Part shown: positions 39,422 through 48,624 of the stretch, piece after piece | Numbering within the stretch: the stretch's first letter is position 1 | Layout: each line of letters starts with the position of its first letter | NCBI RefSeq assembly: GCF_023953965.1 | Contig: NZ_JAMLIX010000001.1 | Location: 2,914,501 to 2,978,500, forward strand | From: Bosea sp. (in: a-proteobacteria) | Lineage (GTDB): Bacteria > Pseudomonadota > Alphaproteobacteria > Rhizobiales > Beijerinckiaceae | Direction: 5' to 3' | Length of the DNA stretch: 64,000 nucleotides | Notes under the pieces: generated by a model | Database searches by the model: none | Seen by the model: the letters and a program-made list of their open reading frames with translations, nothing else | Told to the model about the DNA's origin: nothing | Made by a program: the position numbers and the translations under genes

Positions 39422-41731
39422 ATGCGTCCCATGAAATTCGGCTTCGGCCAGCCGGTGCGGCGGGTCGAGGATCAGCGCCTGACCACCGGCACCGGCCGCT
39501 ATACCGACGACATCGCCGTCGCGGGCGCCCTGCATGCCTTCGTGCTGCGCTCGCCTTACGCCCATGCCCGCTTCGTCATCACCGATGCCGGGACGGCGCG
39601 GGAGATGAAGGGCGTGAAGCTCGTCCTGACCGGCGCGGACGTCGCCCATTACGGCGACCTGCCGTGCAAGGGGCACATCAAGACGACCTCCGGCGCGATG
39701 TCGCAATCGCTTCCGGTCCCGGTGCTTCCGGCCGATACGGTGCGCCATGTCGGCGAGGCCGTCGCCTTCGTCGTCGCCGAGACGCTGGCGCAGGCGCGCG
39801 ACGCGGCCGAGGCCATCGCGATCGACTGGGAGCCGCTGCCGGCCGTGTCCGGCATCACTGAGGCGCTGGCGGATGGCGCGCCGCGGCTCTGGCCCGACCG
39901 GCCGGGCAACATCGCCTTCGAGGGCGAGCAGGGCGACCGCGCCCGGACCGAGAAAGCCTTCGGCCGGGCGGCGCGCACCGTCTCGCTCACCGTCGTCAAC
40001 AACCGGCTCGCCTCCAACTACATGGAGACGCGCGCCTGCATCGCCGAATACGACAGGGCCGGGAAGCGCTGGACCCTGACGCTCGGCAGCCAGGGCAGCC
40101 ACGGCATGCGCGACCTGCTCGCGAACTACGTGCTCAAGGTCGATCCCAGGCGCATCCGCGTGGTGACGCCGGATGTCGGCGGCGGCTTCGGCACGAAGAT
40201 CTTCCTCTACCGCGAATATCCGCTGGCGATGATCGCGGCGGAAAAGCTGAAGCGCCCGGTGCGCTGGGTCGCCGACCGCAACGAGCATTTCCTCGCCGAC
40301 ACCCATGGCCGCGCCAATCTCGCGACGGCGACGATGGCGCTCGACGCGAAGGGCAGGTTCATCGGCCTCAAGGTCGATCTCTCAGCCGAGATGGGCGCCT
40401 GGCTCTCGCAATACGGGCCCTTCATTCCCTGGGTCGGCACGACGATGACGCCGGGCTGCTACGACATCCCGGCGGTGCACGTCGTCTTCCGCGGCGTGCT
40501 CACCAACACCACCCCGGTCGATGCCTATCGCGGTGCCGGCCGGCCGGAAGCCGCCTATCTGATCGAGCGGCTGGTCGATGCGATCGCGCGCGAGACCGGA
40601 AAGACGCCAGACAAGGTCAGGGCACGGAACTTCGTCAGGCCCTCGCAGATGCCGTACCGGACGCAGACCGGCCCGGTCTATGATTCGGGCGAGTTCGAGG
40701 GCCATATGCGCCGCGCCATGGCGGTGGCGGACTGGAAGGGCTTCAAGGCCCGCGCCGCCGCCTCGAGAAAGGCCGGCAGGATCCGCGGCATCGGCATGGC
40801 CTCATATATCGAGGCTTGCGGCGGCGGCGGGCCGGAAAGCTCGACCGTGATCCTGGAAAAGGACGGCACGGTCACGGTGCTGATCGGCACCCAGTCGAAC
40901 GGGCAGGGGCACGAGACCGCCTATTCGCAGCTCGTCTCGCAGCATCTCGATATTCCGATGGAGCGTATCCGCGTCGTGCAGGGCGATACCGACCGGGTCG
41001 AGACCGGCTCCGGCACCGGCGGCTCGCGCTCGATCCCCGTGGGTGGGGCCGCGCTCGACAAGGCGACGGGAATCCTGACCGACAACCTCAAGCAGCTCGC
41101 CTCCGAGACGCTCGAGGCGGCGGTGGGCGATCTCGAGATCGTCGACGGGGCGGTGGGGATCGTCGGCACCGACAAGAGGCTCGATCTTGCCGCGATCGCG
41201 GCGCTGCCGGGCGCGACGCCGGCCATGCTCAAGGTGCACCAGAGCTGGCAGCCGCCCGAGGCGACCTATCCGAACGGAACCCATGTCTGCGAGCTGGAGA
41301 TCGACCCCGCCACCGGCGGCACGGAAATCCGCAACTATGTCGTGGTCGACGATTTCGGCGTGACGTTGAACCCGCTGATGCTGCAAGGCCAGGTGCAGGG
41401 CGGCTCGGCCCAGGGCATCGGCCAGGCGCTGATGGAGGAGATCCGCTTCGATCCCGACGGGCAGATGCTGACCGCCACCTTCATGGACTACGCCCTGCCG
41501 CGCGCGATCGACGTGCCCAACTTCCATTTCGAGACGCGCAACGTCCGCTGCCTGACCAATGCGATCGGCGTCAAGGGCGCGGGCGAGGCCGGCGCCATCG
41601 GCGCCTGCCCGGCGGTGATGAACGCGATGATCGACGCGCTCGACCGGGCCGCCGGCATCAAGGCGATCGACATGCCGGCGACGCCGCTCAAGGTCTTCAC
41701 GGCGCTGAAGGAGGCCGGATATCGGCTTTGA
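39422..41731 (+). CDS. Xanthine dehydrogenase/aldehyde oxidase family, molybdopterin-binding subunit
   Basis: 769 residues from ATG 39422. Substrate-domain opening FGFGQPVRRVEDQRLTTGTG, then VGGGFGTKIFLYREYPLAMI, PVDAYRGAGRPEAAY, GTQSNGQGHETAYSQ and the catalytic Glu in GVKGAGEAGAIG. It matches the large subunit of two- or three-subunit molybdenum hydroxylases. The [2Fe-2S] and FAD subunits are not encoded beside it; the following genes are cytochromes c. It could oxidise aldehydes, nicotinate-type rings or purines; the substrate cannot be told. Confidence 0.9.
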   Translation: MRPMKFGFGQPVRRVEDQRLTTGTGRYTDDIAVAGALHAFVLRSPYAHARFVITDAGTAREMKGVKLVLTGADVAHYGDLPCKGHIKTTSGAMSQSLPVPVLPADTVRHVGEAVAFVVAETLAQARDAAEAIAIDWEPLPAVSGITEALADGAPRLWPDRPGNIAFEGEQGDRARTEKAFGRAARTVSLTVVNNRLASNYMETRACIAEYDRAGKRWTLTLGSQGSHGMRDLLANYVLKVDPRRIRVVTPDVGGGFGTKIFLYREYPLAMIAAEKLKRPVRWVADRNEHFLADTHGRANLATATMALDAKGRFIGLKVDLSAEMGAWLSQYGPFIPWVGTTMTPGCYDIPAVHVVFRGVLTNTTPVDAYRGAGRPEAAYLIERLVDAIARETGKTPDKVRARNFVRPSQMPYRTQTGPVYDSGEFEGHMRRAMAVADWKGFKARAAASRKAGRIRGIGMASYIEACGGGGPESSTVILEKDGTVTVLIGTQSNGQGHETAYSQLVSQHLDIPMERIRVVQGDTDRVETGSGTGGSRSIPVGGAALDKATGILTDNLKQLASETLEAAVGDLEIVDGAVGIVGTDKRLDLAAIAALPGATPAMLKVHQSWQPPEATYPNGTHVCELEIDPATGGTEIRNYVVVDDFGVTLNPLMLQGQVQGGSAQGIGQALMEEIRFDPDGQMLTATFMDYALPRAIDVPNFHFETRNVRCLTNAIGVKGAGEAGAIGACPAVMNAMIDALDRAAGIKAIDMPATPLKVFTALKEAGYRL

Positions 41732-41863
41732 TGCAAGGACGGGTTTGCGATGCCGCAACCCTCATCACGCAAAAGCGATTTGGCTTCAGTTGCGATCGTC
41801 GCTTGTTCTGGACAAGTTCGAAACTGCGCCGTTCGGCGCCGACCTGTTCAGAAGGGGAATTGA

Positions 41864-42295
41864 ATGATCCGTGCCGCTTTCGTCCTTGCCGGCCTCGGGC
41901 TCGGCCTTACCGCCGTGACGGCGCAATCAAATCCGATCGCGGAGCGCCAGCAGACGATGAAGGGCGTGGGAGCGGCGACGCGCGAGGGTGCGGCGATGGC
42001 CAAGGGCGACGCCGCCTTCGACGCCGCCAAGGCGCAGGCGATCTTCAAGACCTATGCCGATGCGGCCAGGAAGATGCCCGGCCTGTTCCCGGATTCGTCG
42101 AAGACCGGCGGCGAGACCACCGCTGCCGCGAAGATCTGGGAGGACCAGGCCGGGTTCAAGGCGGCCTTCGCCAAGTTCGAGAGCGATGCCGCCGCCGGCG
42201 CGAGCGTCGCCAATCTCGACGGCTTCCGCGGCGCCTTCGGCGCGGCGACGAAGAATTGCGGCGCCTGCCACGAGGTCTACCGCATCAAGAAGTGA
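41864..42295 (+). CDS. Cytochrome c'-like protein
   Basis: 143 residues. A signal peptide (MIRAAFVLAGLGLGLTAVTA) is followed by a four-helix bundle and the C-terminal haem motif CGACHEVYRIKK (CxxCH near the end, as in cytochromes c'). Periplasmic. Lies between the molybdenum enzyme and the dihaem cytochrome, so it may be an electron acceptor for the former, though cytochromes c' more often bind NO. Confidence 0.85.
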   Translation: MIRAAFVLAGLGLGLTAVTAQSNPIAERQQTMKGVGAATREGAAMAKGDAAFDAAKAQAIFKTYADAARKMPGLFPDSSKTGGETTAAAKIWEDQAGFKAAFAKFESDAAAGASVANLDGFRGAFGAATKNCGACHEVYRIKK

Positions 42296-42328
42296 GGGGT
42301 CCGGCAGATCCGGGCCGCCCGAAATCGG

Positions 42329-42465
42329 GGCGCGGGAACCCTCTCCCATAGGGAGAGGGCAGGGGTAGGCTGCCAACCGTGTTTGCCGTGAGGCAGGCGC
42401 CTCACTGGTCCAATGGCCTTCACCTCGCCCCTGCCCTTCTCCGTACAGGAGAGGGGCCCGCGTCT
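42329..42465. repeat. Inverted repeat element with internal hairpin
   Basis: CCCTCTCCCATAGGGAGAGGG (a hairpin of nine base pairs, listed in parts: CCCTCTCCC, ATA, GGGAGAGGG) is followed by GGGCAGGGGTAGG. About 60 bases on, the imperfect reverse complement CCTCGCCCCTGCCC appears, and then GGAGAGGGGCCCGCG. The arms frame a short spacer, in the manner of dispersed RIME- or REP-type elements of alphaproteobacteria. It fills the 252-base gap before the dihaem cytochrome gene. Confidence 0.6.
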
Positions 42466-42547
42466 TTTCTGGAGCTGTTCCGGTTTCAGGGTTGCCGAAC
42501 AACTCCCATCCCGTCCAATCTCGGGGCCGTTGCTGGTGGAGATATCG

Positions 42548-43489
42548 ATGCTGGTGCTGCGCCGCCTTTTCGTGACCCTCGTCCTCCTGGCGGCCGTGGC
42601 GCTTGCGGGCTTCTATTTCCTCACCGATCCGCGCGTGGTGTCGCCCTCGCCCGAGGTGGGAGCGCTGCCGGCGGCGGACATCGAGAACGGCAAGGTGCTG
42701 TTTGCGGCCGGCGGCTGCTCCTCCTGCCATGCCACGCCCGGCCAGGACGACAGGCTCAGACTCGGCGGCGGGCTTGCGCTCGCCTCGCCCTTCGGCACCT
42801 TCCACGTGCCGAACATCTCGCCGCATACGCGCGACGGCATCGGCAATTGGGGTGTGCAGGATTTCGTCGATGCGATGGCGGCGGGCGTCTCGCCGGCGGG
42901 GCAGCATCTCTACCCGTCCTTCCCCTATACCTCCTACCGGCTGATGCCGCCGAAGGCGCTGGCCGATCTCTTCGCCTATATCCGCACGCTGCCGCCGGTC
43001 GAGGGCCGGGCCGCCCCGCATGATCTCAGCTTCCCCTTCAACATCCGCCGGATCGTCGGCGGCTGGAAGCTCCTGTTCTTCGAGGGCGCGCCCTTCCGGC
43101 CCGATCCGAGCCGCAGCGAGGCCTGGAACCGCGGCGCCTATCTTGTCAACGGTCCGGGCCATTGCGCCGAGTGCCATTCCGCCCGCAACGCCTTCGGCGC
43201 CATCGTCGCGGCGACCCGCTTTGCCGGCGGGCCGGATCCGGAGGGCAAGGGCTGGGTGCCGAACATCACCCAGTCCGAGAAGGGGCTGGCGACATGGTCG
43301 GCCGACGAGATCGCGGAACTGCTGAAGAGCGGCTTCACGCCGAGCTTCGACAGCGTCGGCGGCTCGATGGCGGCGGTGGTGCGCAATATCGCGCAGCTCT
43401 CCGACGCCGACCGGGCCGCGATGGCGGAATATCTGAAATCGCTGCCGGCGGTCGAGGGGCCGCAACGGCCGCAGGCCAAGGCGCCCTGA
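42548..43489 (+). CDS. Membrane-anchored dihaem cytochrome c
   Basis: 313 residues from ATG 42548 (GGAG eight bases upstream). An N-terminal membrane anchor (VLRRLFVTLVLLAAVALAGF) is followed by CSSCH and, about 150 residues later, CAECH, each with a distal Met region. This dihaem layout matches cytochrome subunits of molybdenum hydroxylases and alcohol dehydrogenases. Presumably passes electrons from the periplasmic enzyme upstream to the respiratory chain. Confidence 0.88.
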   Translation: MLVLRRLFVTLVLLAAVALAGFYFLTDPRVVSPSPEVGALPAADIENGKVLFAAGGCSSCHATPGQDDRLRLGGGLALASPFGTFHVPNISPHTRDGIGNWGVQDFVDAMAAGVSPAGQHLYPSFPYTSYRLMPPKALADLFAYIRTLPPVEGRAAPHDLSFPFNIRRIVGGWKLLFFEGAPFRPDPSRSEAWNRGAYLVNGPGHCAECHSARNAFGAIVAATRFAGGPDPEGKGWVPNITQSEKGLATWSADEIAELLKSGFTPSFDSVGGSMAAVVRNIAQLSDADRAAMAEYLKSLPAVEGPQRPQAKAP

Positions 43490-43504
43490 GCGGGCTTGCC
43501 TCGC

Positions 43505-43909
43505 TTACGCGGCCGGGCCGGCGTATTGCGCGTCGGTGACGTGCTCGAGCCAGTCGACGGCCGAGCCGTTCAGCTTCTCCTGAAGGGCGATGTGGCTCAT
43601 CGCCGTCGTCGCGGTCGCGCCGTGCCAATGCTTCTCGCCGGGCGGAAACCAGACGATATCGCCCGGCCGCACTGTCTCGACCGGCCCGCCCTCGCGCTGG
43701 ACCCAGCCGCAGCCGGCCGTGACGATCAGCGTCTGGCCGAGCGGGTGGGTGTGCCAGGCGGTGCGGGCGCCGGGCTCGAAGGTGACGAGCGCGGTCGCGA
43801 TCCGCGCCGGCTCGGGCGGGTTGAACAGCGGGTCGATGCGGACCGTGCCGCTGAAATATTCGGCAGGTCCCTTGCCCGAGGGCTGCGAGCCGATGCGCTT
43901 GATGTCCAT
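43505..43909 (-). CDS. Cupin-domain protein (mandelonitrile lyase/decarboxylase-like)
   Basis: 134 residues from ATG 43909. Cupin motif 1 GARTAWHTHPLGQTLIVTAG and motif 2 PGDIVWFPPGEKHWHGATAT supply the metal His set. It resembles carboxymuconolactone-decarboxylase-adjacent cupins and (R)-mandelonitrile lyase-like proteins. Two bases downstream of an XRE-cupin regulator, so it is probably under its control. Confidence 0.85.
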   Translation of the reverse strand: MDIKRIGSQPSGKGPAEYFSGTVRIDPLFNPPEPARIATALVTFEPGARTAWHTHPLGQTLIVTAGCGWVQREGGPVETVRPGDIVWFPPGEKHWHGATATTAMSHIALQEKLNGSAVDWLEHVTDAQYAGPAA

Positions 43910-43911
43910 CG

Positions 43912-44532
43912 CTACTCCATCACCGCCGCCTTGAGGATGCAGACCATCAGGGCGTGGCCCGGCTCGGCTCCGACGCAGCGCACGACATGGCGGCGGTCGC
44001 AGCGATAGCGCAGCGTCTCGCCGGCCCGGGCGCGCTGGACGATGTCGCCGACCTCGACCTCGAACTCGCCGGCCGTCACCGAGAGCGATTCGATCGAGCC
44101 GCGCTGATGGCCCTCGGAATCGAGCTCGCCGCCGGGCTCGGAGGAGACCTCGTACCATTGCAGCCATTCGACCGTCTTGATCCAGCCGACGATGGCGAGG
44201 CGCAGCTTGCCGTCCTCCGAGACCAGGATCGGGGTGTCGGCGCGGGTCGTCTTCTCGATGAAGGGCTCCTCCTCGCCGCTGGAGAGGACGCGCTCGATCG
44301 AGATGTCGAGCGCCTGCGACAGCCGCCAGATCGTCGCCAGCGTCGGGTTGGTCTCGTTGCGCTCGATCTGGCTGATGATCGACTTGGCGACGCCGGACTG
44401 CTCGGCGAGGTCGGACAGCGAGAAATTATAGGCCTTGCGCAGGCGCTGGATCGTCTTGCCGAGCTGGCCCGAGATCACCTGAGCCCCGGATTCAAGCTCC
44501 CGCCCGCCGCGCTCTTTCGTCTCGATGCCCAT
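43912..44532 (-). CDS. XRE-family regulator with C-terminal cupin
   Basis: 206 residues from ATG 44532. Helix-turn-helix (about 27-80: IQRLRKAYNFSLSDLAEQSG, VAKSIISQIERNETNPTLAT) is followed by a cupin sensor (GSIESLSVTAGEFEVEVGD, ending HALMVCILKAAVME). This domain pair makes small-molecule-responsive repressors. The gene precedes the cupin gene by two bases, so it probably regulates it. Confidence 0.88.
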   Translation of the reverse strand: MGIETKERGGRELESGAQVISGQLGKTIQRLRKAYNFSLSDLAEQSGVAKSIISQIERNETNPTLATIWRLSQALDISIERVLSSGEEEPFIEKTTRADTPILVSEDGKLRLAIVGWIKTVEWLQWYEVSSEPGGELDSEGHQRGSIESLSVTAGEFEVEVGDIVQRARAGETLRYRCDRRHVVRCVGAEPGHALMVCILKAAVME

Positions 44533-44609
44533 CCGTCCGTTCCCGTTTCGACCGTGGAACGGTTGTAACGGCGGACGCTTCGCTGAACAAGCGAGCCATG
44601 CCGGGCCCG

Positions 44610-45530
44610 TCAGCTCATGCGGCTGGAGTCGACCTCGCGCTGCGCGCGGCGGGCGAGGCCGAGCTGGTGCTCGCGCAGGATCACGTAGATGCCGGAGGCC
44701 ATGACGATCGCCGCGCCGATCAGGATCGCCGATGCCGGCCACTCGCCGAACCAGAACCAGCCGATGGCGATGGCCCACAGCATGGACGAATAGTCGAAGG
44801 GCGCGATCAGCGAGGCGTCGCCATAGCGGTAGGCCTGGACGATCAGGATCTGGCCGAGGCCGCCGAGGATGCCGATGACGAACAGCAGCAGCGCGTCCTG
44901 CGGGGTGGGAATGGTCCAGCCGAGCGCGATGGTCGACAGGCCGAGCAGGCTCGTCAGCAGCATGAAGTAGAAGACGATGGCGCCGGTCTGCTCGGTCTGG
45001 GTCAGAAGCCGCACCTCGACCGCGGCGAAGGCGGAGAAGAAGGCACCGGCGAGCGCGAGCGCGGCTCCGATCGCGGCATTGCCGCCGATCGGACCGCCCA
45101 CGCCCAGATGCGGCGAGAGCATGATGAGCACGCCGGCGAAGCCGATCGTCACCGCGCTCCAGCGATAGATCCGCACCCGCTCCTTGAGCACCAGCGCGGC
45201 GAGGACGACCACCACCAGCGGTGCGGTGTAGCCGATCGCGACGGCTTCCGAGAGCGGCAGGAACTGCAGGGCTGTGAAGCCGGCGAACATGCTCGACGCG
45301 CCCGTGATGCCGCGCTTGAGATGACTGCGCAGGTTCCTGGTCTTCAGCGCCGCGGGCAATTCGGCGCGCCAGGCGAGCCAGATCAGCAGGGGGATCAGCG
45401 CGAAAAAGGAGCGGGCGAAGACGATCTCACCGATCGGGTAGCGTGTCGAGACCGACTTGATGGCCGCCGCCATCACCGTGAGGAAAAGTGCTGAAAGCAG
45501 CTTGAGGAAGACGCCGAGGAGAGGAGACAA
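44610..45530 (-). CDS. EamA/DMT-family transporter
   Basis: 306 residues with ten predicted membrane segments in two EamA repeats (SPLLGVFLKLLSALFLTVMA; SLIAPFDYSSMLWAIAIGWF). The start is TTG 45530, uncertain. Members export amino acids or small metabolites. Substrate not readable. Confidence 0.85.
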   Translation of the reverse strand: MSPLLGVFLKLLSALFLTVMAAAIKSVSTRYPIGEIVFARSFFALIPLLIWLAWRAELPAALKTRNLRSHLKRGITGASSMFAGFTALQFLPLSEAVAIGYTAPLVVVVLAALVLKERVRIYRWSAVTIGFAGVLIMLSPHLGVGGPIGGNAAIGAALALAGAFFSAFAAVEVRLLTQTEQTGAIVFYFMLLTSLLGLSTIALGWTIPTPQDALLLFVIGILGGLGQILIVQAYRYGDASLIAPFDYSSMLWAIAIGWFWFGEWPASAILIGAAIVMASGIYVILREHQLGLARRAQREVDSSRMS

Positions 45531-45676
45531 CGGAGCGCGCGGCCGGAGGGCTGGAGTGGCTTCGGGTGAAACCGTTTCCTCCTTAGATCACGGCTGAGCG
45601 GGGATGCGAAGCGTGAACGCCGCAACCCGGCTAGGCGATGGGCGGGAGGCGCGGAGGCTTGCCGCGGCGGCGGGCG

Positions 45677-47470
45677 TCACAGCCGGCGCGAGCGGGCGTG
45701 GCGCGGAAGCGTGCGGGCGGTGGCGGCGCCCGCCGGCTTGAGCTCGGCGCGGAAGCCGTCGCGCCGTTCATGGACCGAGGCGATGACGAGGCCCATCGGC
45801 ACGCCGAGCCCGACCAGCGCCGCTTCCGAGAGTTGCAGGCTCGCCTCGATCGTCTCCGGCACCGCGTCGTTCACCCCGATCTCGTAGAGGTGGCGGGCAT
45901 GGGCGGCGTCGCGGGCGCGGGCGACGATGACGAGGTCGGGGCGCAGCGAGCGGGCGGCCAGCACGGTCGCGTCGACGGCGCGCGGATTATCGAGCGTCAC
46001 GATCAGCGCGGTCGCGTCCTCCAGGCCGCACAGGCGCAGGAATTCCGGCCGCGTCGCATCGCCGTAATAGGCTGGGCGCCCGGCCCGGCGCTGTTCCATG
46101 ATCAGCGTGGCGTCGGAATCGATGACGATGTGGGGCTTGCCGTGCTCGTCCAGCATCGAGCCGACGAGGCGCCCGACGCGGCCCCCGCCGACCACGATGG
46201 CGCGCGGCACCTGCGCGTCGGGCGGCAGGACCTTGGCCTCGTCGGGCAAGGTGACGGGTGTGGCGACCCTCTGGCCGAGATTGCGCGCGATCCGGGCGAG
46301 CAAGGGCAGCGCGACCATGGTCAGCGAGACGGCGGCGAGCACGATGCTGGTGGCGTGGGGATCGATCAGCTTGGCCCCGGTCGCGGCATTGAGCAGCACG
46401 AAGGCGAACTCGCCGCCCGGCGCGACCATGATCGCGGTTTCCAGCGCCGTCGCGGCGCTCAGCCTGAAGCCGCGGGCAAGCCCGTAGATGATCGCCGTCT
46501 TGACCAGGACGAGGCCCGCCGCGCCGCCCAGGATCGCGAAGGGATGGGCCGCGATGTCGACCGGGTTCACGCCCATGCCGACCGTGAGGAAGAAAACGCC
46601 GATCAGCAGCGACTTGAACGGGTCGATCGTGACCTCGATCGCCCGGCGGAACTCGGTCTCGGCGAGCAGTAGCCCGGCGATGAAGGCGCCTAAGCCCATG
46701 GACAGCCCGGCCGCGGCGGCGATGAGGCCGGTGCCGAGCGCGGTGAGCAGCGTCGCCGCCATGAAGCTCTCGGTCGAATTGGTCACGGCGACCAGCCGAA
46801 ACAGCGGGCGCAGCGCCAGCCGGCCGATGACGACGATGGTCGCGATCGCCGCGAAAGCCTGGATGAAGGCCTGCGCCAGCCCGGCGATGAGCGAGCCCGA
46901 GCCGTTCTGGGCGTCGAGCACGGTGATCAGGAACAGGAGCGGGATGACGGCGAGGTCCTGGCAGAGCAGGATCGAGAACGAGGCGCGGCCGGCCGAGGTC
47001 ATCATCCGCTTCTTCGCCGCCAGCAGCTCGACGACCATGGCGGTCGAGGACAGCGCCAGGCCGAAGCCGATGATCAGCGCCGCCGCCGCCGGCTGGCCGA
47101 GCGCATAGGCGGCAAGCCCGATCACGGCGGCGCAGAGGCCGACCTGGCTCAGGCCCAGCCCGAAGACGAGGCGCTTCATCGTCATCAGGCGCTCGAAGGA
47201 CAGTTCCAGCCCGATGACGAAGAGCAGGAAGGCGACGCCGAGCTCGGCGGGCCCGGCGAGCGCTTCCGCATGCGAGACGGTGACCGTGTCCAGCAGCGGA
47301 AACCGGGTGGCCAGCGCGCCGAGGCCGAACGGGCCGAGCAGGACGCCGCAGGCGACGAAGGCGATGATCGAATTGACCTTGAGGCTCTTCGCCAGCGGCA
47401 CGACCACGCCGGCGGTGGCGAGCACGACGACGGCGTCCTTGTAGACGGAAGGATCGACTGTTCCGGCCAA
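45677..47470 (-). CDS. CPA2 Kef-type monovalent cation:proton antiporter with TrkA-N domain
   Basis: 597 residues. Twelve to thirteen membrane segments in the first 390 residues (for example IAFVACGVLLGPFGLGALA), then a cytoplasmic TrkA-N/RCK domain beginning AIVVGGGRVGRLVGSML with an NAD-type Gly motif and VIDSDATLI. The build is that of KefB/KefC, which exchange K+ for H+ under glutathione or NADH control. The start TTG 47470 is uncertain. Confidence 0.88.
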   Translation of the reverse strand: MAGTVDPSVYKDAVVVLATAGVVVPLAKSLKVNSIIAFVACGVLLGPFGLGALATRFPLLDTVTVSHAEALAGPAELGVAFLLFVIGLELSFERLMTMKRLVFGLGLSQVGLCAAVIGLAAYALGQPAAAALIIGFGLALSSTAMVVELLAAKKRMMTSAGRASFSILLCQDLAVIPLLFLITVLDAQNGSGSLIAGLAQAFIQAFAAIATIVVIGRLALRPLFRLVAVTNSTESFMAATLLTALGTGLIAAAAGLSMGLGAFIAGLLLAETEFRRAIEVTIDPFKSLLIGVFFLTVGMGVNPVDIAAHPFAILGGAAGLVLVKTAIIYGLARGFRLSAATALETAIMVAPGGEFAFVLLNAATGAKLIDPHATSIVLAAVSLTMVALPLLARIARNLGQRVATPVTLPDEAKVLPPDAQVPRAIVVGGGRVGRLVGSMLDEHGKPHIVIDSDATLIMEQRRAGRPAYYGDATRPEFLRLCGLEDATALIVTLDNPRAVDATVLAARSLRPDLVIVARARDAAHARHLYEIGVNDAVPETIEASLQLSEAALVGLGVPMGLVIASVHERRDGFRAELKPAGAATARTLPRHARSRRL

Positions 47471-47684
47471 GGGGAGGGCCTTGCGATTCGCGATGGAGGA
47501 TGTGCCGTCAATTCTTGCGGCTCGCGGCGGCGCCGCACAACTGCGGAATCGCCGTGGCGGGCAGAAATTCGTCTTGCGGCACGAGCCTTTAGGGACGGGT
47601 GCTCAGACATGGCCGGCAAAAAAGCGGTTTCCGCGCCGGGCAGCGATGGGCTAGCCTTGGCCGATGCGTTCAGAAGGATCGTCC

Positions 47685-48530
47685 ATGCGTTTCGCCGGCA
47701 CCGAAAACTACGTCGCGACCGAAGACCTCACCGTCGCCGTCAATGCCGCGATCCGGCTGGAGCGTCCGCTCCTGGTCAAGGGCGAGCCCGGCACCGGCAA
47801 GACCGTGCTGGCCGAGGAGATCGCGGCGGCGCTTGGCGCTCCGCTGATCACCTGGCACGTCAAGTCGACGACCAAGGCGCAGCAGGGCCTCTATGAATAC
47901 GATGCGGTGAGCCGCCTGCGCGACAGCCAGCTCGGCGACAGCAGGGTTTCCGACATCGCCAACTACATCCGGCGCGGCAAGCTCTGGGAGGCGTTCGTCT
48001 CGGAGCAGAGGCCGGTGCTGCTGATCGACGAGATCGACAAGGCCGATATCGAGTTCCCCAACGACCTCCTGCTCGAGCTCGACCGCATGGAATTCCATGT
48101 CTACGAGACGGGCGAGACGATCAGGGCCGTGCGGCGGCCGGTGATGATCGTCACCTCCAACAACGAGAAGGACCTGCCGGACGCCTTCCTGCGCCGCTGC
48201 TTCTTCCATTACATCCGCTTTCCCGACGCCGAGACGATGCAGCGGATCGTCGAGGTGCATTTCCCCGGCATCAAGAAGCGGCTGATGGAGGAGGCGCTGC
48301 GGCTGTTCTTCGAGGTGCGCGAGGTGCCGGGCCTGAAGAAGAAACCCTCGACCTCCGAATTGCTCGACTGGCTGAAGCTGCTCGTCGCCGAGGACATCGG
48401 CCCCGAGGTGCTGCGCGAGCGCGACCCGCGCAAGCTGATCCCGCCGCTGCACGGGGCGCTCATCAAGAACGAGCAGGACGTCTCGCTGTTCGAGAAGCTC
48501 GCCTTCATGGCGCGGCGCGAGGGGCGGTGA
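47685..48530 (+). CDS. MoxR-family AAA+ ATPase
   Basis: 281 residues from ATG 47685 (AAGGA upstream). Walker A GEPGTGKT, Walker B VLLIDEIDKAD, sensor region IVTSNNEKDLPDAFLRRC. MoxR ATPases act as chaperones for VWA-domain partners; no VWA gene is adjacent here, as the next gene is a SixA-like phosphatase. Confidence 0.9.
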   Translation: MRFAGTENYVATEDLTVAVNAAIRLERPLLVKGEPGTGKTVLAEEIAAALGAPLITWHVKSTTKAQQGLYEYDAVSRLRDSQLGDSRVSDIANYIRRGKLWEAFVSEQRPVLLIDEIDKADIEFPNDLLLELDRMEFHVYETGETIRAVRRPVMIVTSNNEKDLPDAFLRRCFFHYIRFPDAETMQRIVEVHFPGIKKRLMEEALRLFFEVREVPGLKKKPSTSELLDWLKLLVAEDIGPEVLRERDPRKLIPPLHGALIKNEQDVSLFEKLAFMARREGR

Positions 48531-48624
48531 GGGCAGACTCGATCCGTGAAGCTCGTTCAGCGCGGCGAACGCGCGCCTAACAGCCCCACTCGCAAATTCG
48601 CCGGGCTGTGGTTAGATCAGTCCC

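Noticed and set aside
38237..40306. Reverse-strand open frame of 689 codons
   Set aside because: Antisense to the DUF3829-like and molybdopterin enzyme genes, low-complexity and without recognisable motifs.
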